From Streptomyces sp. NBC_01235 (GTDB lineage: Bacteria; Actinomycetota; Actinomycetes; Streptomycetales; Streptomycetaceae), in NCBI RefSeq assembly GCF_035989285.1, contig NZ_CP108513.1:3534001-3598000 (forward strand): a DNA stretch of 64,000 nt, in the 5' to 3' direction. Shown here in pieces: positions 59,635 to 64,000 of this stretch. The position numbers were made by a program, and so were the translations under genes. Position 1 is the first letter of the stretch. Each line of letters starts with the position of its first letter. Under the pieces are notes generated by a model. The model made no database searches and was not told the origin of the DNA. It was given only the letters and a program-made list of their open reading frames with translations.

Positions 59635-59823
59635 GAGCCCGCTCCACGCCGCCCCACGGGCCGTCAGCTCCCGTCACCTTCTCAACCTGCACAAGCGGAA
59701 TTTGACCATCCGCCCCATTGCGGCCGGTAGCGGAAATATGCTCAACTCTCCTACACGAGAACTTCACACTTGAGGCACGAAAGTTCCGCAAGGTGCGACC
59801 GTAAGCCATACCGAGGGGGGAAG

Positions 59824-59903
59824 GGCAGCCGTCCCACGATGCCGCGTGGGGGTGGGCCTCGCTGGGACCGCGAGGTACGCACCGGGGACGTGGGACGGCT
59901 GCC
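59824..59903. repeat. 80-base nested hairpin between SDR and carboxypeptidase genes
   Basis: Outer arms GGCAGCCGTCCCACG (59824-59838) and CGTGGGACGGCTGCC (59889-59903) are perfect. A GGTG/CACC pair (59851-59854, 59880-59883) and an inner CCTCGC/GCGAGG stem (59857-59862, 59870-59875) lie inside. It ends seven bases from the carboxypeptidase stop. A two-way terminator is likely; a structured RNA is possible. Confidence 0.65.
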
Positions 59904-59909
59904 GCACCA

Positions 59910-61097
59910 TCACTCCGAGGAAGCCTCCGCGGATGTCTCCGCGGATGTCTCCGCAGGTGGCAGCTCCTGGGCGCGACGGGTGGCACGGGCGCGACGCCTG
60001 CGCAGCGCGTACGCCCCGCCCGCCACCAGCGCCACCACTCCCCCGGCGCCGCCGAGCACACCCCAGCCGCCCGGGCCGCCTCGGCCGCCGTCGGCCGACG
60101 AGGCCTGCGCCCCTGCGTGCGGCGACTCGCCGGAGGACGACACCCTCGTCCCGCCCTCGCTCAACGCCTCGGGCAGCGTCCCCACCGCGCGTGCCGAACT
60201 CCCTTGCCCGAAGCCCCAGTCGAGCAGCGCGGCCGTCTCCTCGTAGACGGCGTTGTGGCCGCTGCGGGGATGCAGCACGGTGACGACGAGGGTGCGGCCG
60301 GCGCGGGTCGCGGCGCCGGTGAACGTGTTTCCGGCGTTGCTTGTGTAGCCGTTCTTCACGCCGATCAGCCCCGGATACGGTGTCACCCCGTACGTGCCCG
60401 ACAGCAGCCGGTCGGTGTTCTCGATCGAAAAGGTCCTGCCGCCGCCGGCCGGAAAGCGGGCGTTCCGTGTGCCGCAGTAGGCGCGGAAGTCGGCGTTCTT
60501 CAGGCCGTGCCGGGCGAACAGGGCGAGGTCGTACGCGGAGGACAGCTGGCCCTTGTGGTCGTAGCCGTCGGGGCTGACGACCTGGGTGTCCAGTGCCTGG
60601 AGGTCGGCCGCCCTCGCCTGCATCTCGGCGACCGTCTTCGCGACCCCGCCGTTCATCCGGGCGAGCACCTGCACGGCGTCGTTGCCCGAGCGCAGGAACA
60701 CGCCCTGCCACAACTGCTCGACGGTGTACGTGATCCCGGCCTTGACGCCGACGAGGCTGGAACCTGACGGAATGCCGGCCAGGTCCGCGTCGGTCACGGT
60801 GTACCGCTCGGTGCGCTCGAACTTGCCCAGCAGGGTGTCCGCGAACAGCATCTTCAGCGTGGAGGCGGGCGCGAGCCGCAGGTGGGCGCGGTAGGAGGCG
60901 AGCACCTCGCCGCTGTCGTGGTCGGCGAGCAGCCAGGCCCGGGCGGTCAGCTTCCCCGGCAGGGCGCCGCCCCCGTCCACCTGGACGCCGTCGGTGAGCG
61001 GCGGGGCGGTCACCGGTGCGGTCAGCGGCGCGACGGCCGTGAGGGCCAGCAGGGAACGCCGGGACAGACGCGGGGACAGGCGCGAGGATGCGTGCAC
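59910..61097 (-). CDS. D-alanyl-D-alanine carboxypeptidase (S11)
   Basis: A 395-residue low-molecular-weight penicillin-binding protein. A Tat-like signal (SRRSLLALTAVAPL) is followed by the active-site motifs STLK (APASTLKML), SGN (LRSGNDAV) and KNG (GVKNGYTSNAG), which stands in for KTG. It trims the terminal D-Ala from peptidoglycan stems outside the membrane. The C-terminus has a membrane helix (WGVLGGAGGVVALVAGGAYAL), an RRRR stop and an AETSAETSAEASSE repeat tail. GTG 61097 is chosen for the signal peptide; the open frame extends to 61145. Confidence 0.88.
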   Translation of the reverse strand: MHASSRLSPRLSRRSLLALTAVAPLTAPVTAPPLTDGVQVDGGGALPGKLTARAWLLADHDSGEVLASYRAHLRLAPASTLKMLFADTLLGKFERTERYTVTDADLAGIPSGSSLVGVKAGITYTVEQLWQGVFLRSGNDAVQVLARMNGGVAKTVAEMQARAADLQALDTQVVSPDGYDHKGQLSSAYDLALFARHGLKNADFRAYCGTRNARFPAGGGRTFSIENTDRLLSGTYGVTPYPGLIGVKNGYTSNAGNTFTGAATRAGRTLVVTVLHPRSGHNAVYEETAALLDWGFGQGSSARAVGTLPEALSEGGTRVSSSGESPHAGAQASSADGGRGGPGGWGVLGGAGGVVALVAGGAYALRRRRARATRRAQELPPAETSAETSAEASSE

Positions 61098-61255
61098 TGC
61101 GGGACCGTACAAGGGGATTGTGTGAAAAAGGAAATCGCCACTCAACCCCTGTCACCTGGGAAAACCCCCTCCGCAGCCTAGGAATCAGCTGTCTCAAGGA
61201 ATTCTGATCCGGCACCCCGCATTCTCAGTCCTCACACATCCTTTACTCAGTTCCG

Positions 61256-61280
61256 CTCAAAGGTTCCTCCCTACTTTGAG
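61256..61280. promoter_or_regulatory. Inverted repeat upstream of the ABC permease
   Basis: CTCAAAG (61256-61262) and CTTTGAG (61274-61280) are separated by 11 bases, ending 41 bases before the permease start. The surrounding 100 bases are AT-richer than average, as in promoters. Candidate operator; regulator unknown. Confidence 0.5.
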
Positions 61281-61321
61281 GCCGCGCCCACAGCGGGCGC
61301 CAAGAACCTCTGAGGAACGGG

Positions 61322-62806
61322 ATGTTTGGCATCTATCTCAAGCGCGAACTGGGCCGGCGCAAGAAGGCGGCCCTGGTCATCGCACTGGGTCTGGCGCTCG
61401 GAATCGCGCTGGTCATCACCGTCAACTCGGTGTCGGCCGGCATGACTCAGGCTCAGGACAAGGTCCTGCAGTCGCTGTACGGCCTCGGCACCGACATGAC
61501 CGTCACCAAGGCCCGCACGGCGCCCACGGGCACCAGTTCCGGTGGCCCGAGATTCGAGTTCGACGCGAAGGGCCAGGACGACGACGACTCGACGACGCAG
61601 AGCTCGGACCGGGTGATGACTCAGGGGGGCCAGGCCCTGAAGTCCTCGCTCGTCGCGCAGGTCACGAAACAGAAGGGCGTGGCCGCGGCCGTCGGCGCCC
61701 TCACCCTGAACGTCACCAAGGTCGACGGTTCCTTCACCCAGGGCAAGGCGCAGAGCTCGACCAGCGGAAGCAGCGGGAACAGCGGCCAGGGCGGCGGTCC
61801 CGGCGGCGGGAGCGGCGGCGGATCCACCGCGGCGCCCCAGGTGCAGGGCGGCGGCGCCTCGTTCGACGTCAACTCGTACTCCGTGGCCGGCGTCGACGTC
61901 ACCGACCAGGACCTCGGCCCGCTGGCAAGTTCGAAGATCACCTCGGGCGTGACGTTCACCGCGGCGCAGACCGACGCCAAGGTCGCGGTCGTCAGCAAGT
62001 CGTACGCCAAGGAGAACTCGTACAAGGTCGGCTCGACCCTGACGATCTCCGGGACGAAGTACAAGGTCATCGGCATCGCGACGCCCGACAGCAGCGACGC
62101 CGGCACGGACGTCTACCTGCCGCTGAAGCAGGCGCAGACCCTCGCCGACGCGGCGGACCAGGTCACCACGATCTACGTCAAGGCGACCGACTCCAAGCAG
62201 ATCGACACCGTCAAGGCGACGATCCAGAAGAACATCTCCGGTACGACGGTCACCACCTCCGCCGATCTGGCCGAGACGGTCTCCGGCTCCCTCTCCACCG
62301 CCTCCAACCTGGCGACCAGCGTCGGCAAGTGGCTCTCGATCGCGGTGCTCGCCGCCGCGTTCCTGGTGGCCGCGCTGCTCACCTCCTCGGCCGTGTCCCG
62401 CCGGGTGCGTGAGTTCGGCACCCTCAAGGCGCTCGGCTGGCCGAGTCGCCGGGTGACCCGGCAGGTCGTCGGCGAGTCCATGGTCAACGGTCTGCTCGGC
62501 GGCGCCCTCGGCATCGGTCTGGGCCTGGCGGCCGCGTACGCGGTGACCGCGATCAGCCCGAAGCTGACGGCGGAACTCGGCAACACCGGCGGTGGCGGCA
62601 TGGGCGGCGGTCCCGGCGGTGGCGGTGGCCCCGGCGGACAGTCGGCGTCGAACACGATGGAGATCGCCCTGTCGGCCCCCGTCTCCGTCACCACGATCGC
62701 GCTCGCGGTGGGCCTGGCGGTCGCCGGCGGTCTGATCGCCGGCGCGATGGGCGGCTGGCGCGCCTCCCGGATGCGCCCGGCGGACGCCCTGCGCAGCGTC
62801 TCCTGA
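61322..62806 (+). CDS. MacB/FtsX-type ABC permease
   Basis: A 494-residue permease: one N-terminal helix (ALVIALGLALGIALVITV), a large extracytoplasmic MacB-like domain (about 45-330), then three helices with the FtsX domain (VREFGTLKALGWPSRRVTRQVV). Two glycine-rich stretches, near residues 157-180 and 420-440, sit in outside loops. Such permeases do not transport through the membrane but pull or release envelope molecules using a cytoplasmic ATPase. The ATPase follows 38 bases later. Substrate unknown. Confidence 0.88.
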   Translation: MFGIYLKRELGRRKKAALVIALGLALGIALVITVNSVSAGMTQAQDKVLQSLYGLGTDMTVTKARTAPTGTSSGGPRFEFDAKGQDDDDSTTQSSDRVMTQGGQALKSSLVAQVTKQKGVAAAVGALTLNVTKVDGSFTQGKAQSSTSGSSGNSGQGGGPGGGSGGGSTAAPQVQGGGASFDVNSYSVAGVDVTDQDLGPLASSKITSGVTFTAAQTDAKVAVVSKSYAKENSYKVGSTLTISGTKYKVIGIATPDSSDAGTDVYLPLKQAQTLADAADQVTTIYVKATDSKQIDTVKATIQKNISGTTVTTSADLAETVSGSLSTASNLATSVGKWLSIAVLAAAFLVAALLTSSAVSRRVREFGTLKALGWPSRRVTRQVVGESMVNGLLGGALGIGLGLAAAYAVTAISPKLTAELGNTGGGGMGGGPGGGGGPGGQSASNTMEIALSAPVSVTTIALAVGLAVAGGLIAGAMGGWRASRMRPADALRSVS

Positions 62807-62844
62807 CCCGCCCTCACCCACTCACGCCAGAACCCGGAGCACCC

Positions 62845-63537
62845 ATGTACAACCTCACCGGCGTCACCAAGCGCTACACGCGCGGCAAGGAGACGGTCGA
62901 GGCGCTGCGCGGCATCGACCTGACGATCGCGGACGGCGACCAGCTCGTCATCCAGGGCCCCACGGGCGGCGGCAAGTCGACGCTGCTGCAGATGATCGGC
63001 GGCCTGGACCGCCCGACCGAGGGCAGCGTCGAACTGGACGGCGTCGACCTCGCGCGCATCAGCGAGGCGAAGCTGACCCGGATGCGCGCCGAGAAGATCG
63101 GCATCATCTTCCAGTCGTTCAACCTCATCCCGACGCTCACCGCGCAGGAGAACGTCGAAACGGCGCTCGTCCCGCTCGGCGTGAAGCCAGCGGAACGGCG
63201 TGAGCGGGCGGCGGAGGCGCTGCGTTCGGTGGGCCTGGGCGAGCGCCTCGCCCACGCCCCCTCGGAGCTCTCCGGCGGCCAGCAGCAGCGCGTGGCGATC
63301 GCCCGCGCGCTGGTCAAGAAGCCCAAGGTGCTTCTCGCCGACGAGCCCACCGGCAACCTCGACGAGGGCACCCGCGACGACATCATGGGCCTGCTGGAGG
63401 GCCTGTGGCACGAGTACGGGCTGACGTTCATCATGGTCACCCACGACTCGTCGATCGCCCGCCGCGCCCCACGCCTGGCCACCATCAAGGCGGGCCGGAT
63501 CACGCTGACGGAACAGGCGGTGGCCCGCTCCTCGTGA
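62845..63537 (+). CDS. LolD/MacB-type ABC ATPase
   Basis: A 230-residue ATPase: Walker A GPTGGGKST at residues 38-46, Q-loop FQSFNLIPTLTAQENVE, signature LSGGQQQRVAIARAL, Walker B LLADEPTGNLD, and switch histidine MVTHD. It pairs with the upstream permease, forming a mechanotransmission-type ABC complex. ATG 62845. A repeat-rich hairpin and G-tract array follow its stop. Confidence 0.92.
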   Translation: MYNLTGVTKRYTRGKETVEALRGIDLTIADGDQLVIQGPTGGGKSTLLQMIGGLDRPTEGSVELDGVDLARISEAKLTRMRAEKIGIIFQSFNLIPTLTAQENVETALVPLGVKPAERRERAAEALRSVGLGERLAHAPSELSGGQQQRVAIARALVKKPKVLLADEPTGNLDEGTRDDIMGLLEGLWHEYGLTFIMVTHDSSIARRAPRLATIKAGRITLTEQAVARSS

Positions 63538-63576
63538 ACCTGCCGGCCCCCACAGCCCCCGCAGCACCCCCGAGCA

Positions 63577-63650
63577 CTGTGGGGGCTGTGGGGGCTGTGG
63601 GGGCTGTGGGGGCTGTGGGGGCTGTGGGGGCTGTGGGGGCTGTGGGGGCT
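63577..63650 (+). repeat. Eight copies of a 9-bp G-rich repeat (CTGTGGGGG)
   Basis: Eight perfect CTGTGGGGG units from 63577 to 63648. A matching inverted arm (GCCCCCACAGCCCCC, 63546-63560) lies just upstream, so a long hairpin can form; the eight G5 tracts with 4-base spacers could also fold as G-quadruplex. The array lies between the convergent ATPase and NTF2-like genes, one base before the latter's stop. Confidence 0.9.
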
Positions 63651-63651
63651 G

Positions 63652-63978
63652 CTACGCCTGCCCGGTCTCGAACCGGGAGATCCGCCCGTCGTCCTCGACG
63701 GTGAAACTCCACTTGGTGCGCATCTCGCCCCAGGTGTCGTTGCGGTAGTCGGCGATGAGGGCCCGGCCGCCGGCCATCTCCTTGGTGACGTCCATATGGC
63801 CGTGGGAGGAGAAGATCTCCCGGTCGATCCACTGGACGAGGTCACGGTCGGAGCCGTCGTCCGACATGGTCGCGCCGGGGGTGAGAAGGCCGCGGAAGGC
63901 CTCCTCGTCACGGGCGTTGACGGCGGTGACGAAGGCGCGGACGGCCGGATCGCTGAGTTTGGCTGTCTGAATCGACAT
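63652..63978 (-). CDS. NTF2/SnoaL-like protein
   Basis: A 108-residue single-domain protein starting MSIQTAKLSDPAVRAFVTAV at ATG 63978 (GTG 63993 would add five residues). It continues NARDEEAFRGLLTPGATMSDDG and ends DDGRISRFETGQA. The cone-shaped NTF2-like fold is used for small-molecule binding or catalysis; no catalytic pair is certain. The function is unknown. It converges on the ABC ATPase gene. Confidence 0.8.
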   Translation of the reverse strand: MSIQTAKLSDPAVRAFVTAVNARDEEAFRGLLTPGATMSDDGSDRDLVQWIDREIFSSHGHMDVTKEMAGGRALIADYRNDTWGEMRTKWSFTVEDDGRISRFETGQA

Positions 63979-64000
63979 GCCGACCACACTCACACCGCCG

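Overview
The window is about 72% GC with GC-rich third codon positions, frequent GTG starts and Streptomyces-type families throughout (BTAD/NB-ARC regulator, Tat- and Sec-exported proteins, F420 reductase, many TetR regulators and MFS exporters). It is almost certainly a core chromosomal segment of a Streptomyces species. From memory, the order malE/malR, glnE, glnA2, nadE, panB, map, efe genes resembles the S. coelicolor region around SCO2231-SCO2280; I could not check this.

Layout. 0-2.8 kb: 5' end of a maltose-type binding lipoprotein, its divergent LacI regulator MalR, and a PAP2 membrane phosphatase. 2.8-8.7 kb: amidohydrolase plus APC permease, divergent from a TetR gene; then a LysR gene divergent from an EamA exporter. 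8.8-17.5 kb: glnE, a VOC protein, a three-gene operon (secreted phosphoesterase, MFS, beta-propeller-like exported protein), and glnA2. 17.5-22 kb: flavohaemoglobin hmpA behind an NsrR-type operator, an island of small uncharacterised genes and remnants, and nsrR with its cluster ligands visible. 22-28 kb: DUF3105/DUF305 pair, a decayed gene, a secreted S53 peptidase, nadE. 28-36 kb: MFS exporter, EEP-domain protein, TetR/DHA2 exporter pair with a perfect palindrome, panB, and a DrrAB-type ABC exporter. 36-45 kb: a 1112-residue SARP-type regulator, M50 peptidase, npdG, a frameshifted MFS gene, map. 45-51 kb: iron/haem region: hmuO with an iron box, a PhzF protein, a decayed hmuV, and efeO-efeB-efeU with an iron box. 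51-64 kb: lipoprotein, primase/polymerase-like protein, TetR, Gfo/Idh oxidoreductase, Bcr/CflA exporter, serine hydrolase, Rsm22-type methyltransferase, a phoD remnant, a frameshifted SDR gene, a D,D-carboxypeptidase, a MacB/LolD-type ABC pair and an NTF2-like protein.

Themes. Nitric-oxide defence (hmpA, nsrR and matching operators) and iron/haem acquisition (hmuO, efeOBU, iron boxes) are the clearest regulatory units. The most unusual feature is a pair of genes (MFS at 42.4-43.8 kb, SDR at 58.8-59.6 kb), each interrupted by a short C/G-rich inverted element that shifts the frame. The two elements share end sequences, and removing 38 and 43 bases respectively rejoins the reading frames. Other erosion is visible: a hmuV remnant, a phoD C-terminal remnant, an 'AGNAAVTR'-type fragment, and small ORFs with missing or non-standard starts. 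Short tandem repeats are common, both between genes (including eight G5 tracts at 63.6 kb) and in frame at protein termini. I found no rRNA, tRNA, CRISPR array, complete insertion sequence or prophage.
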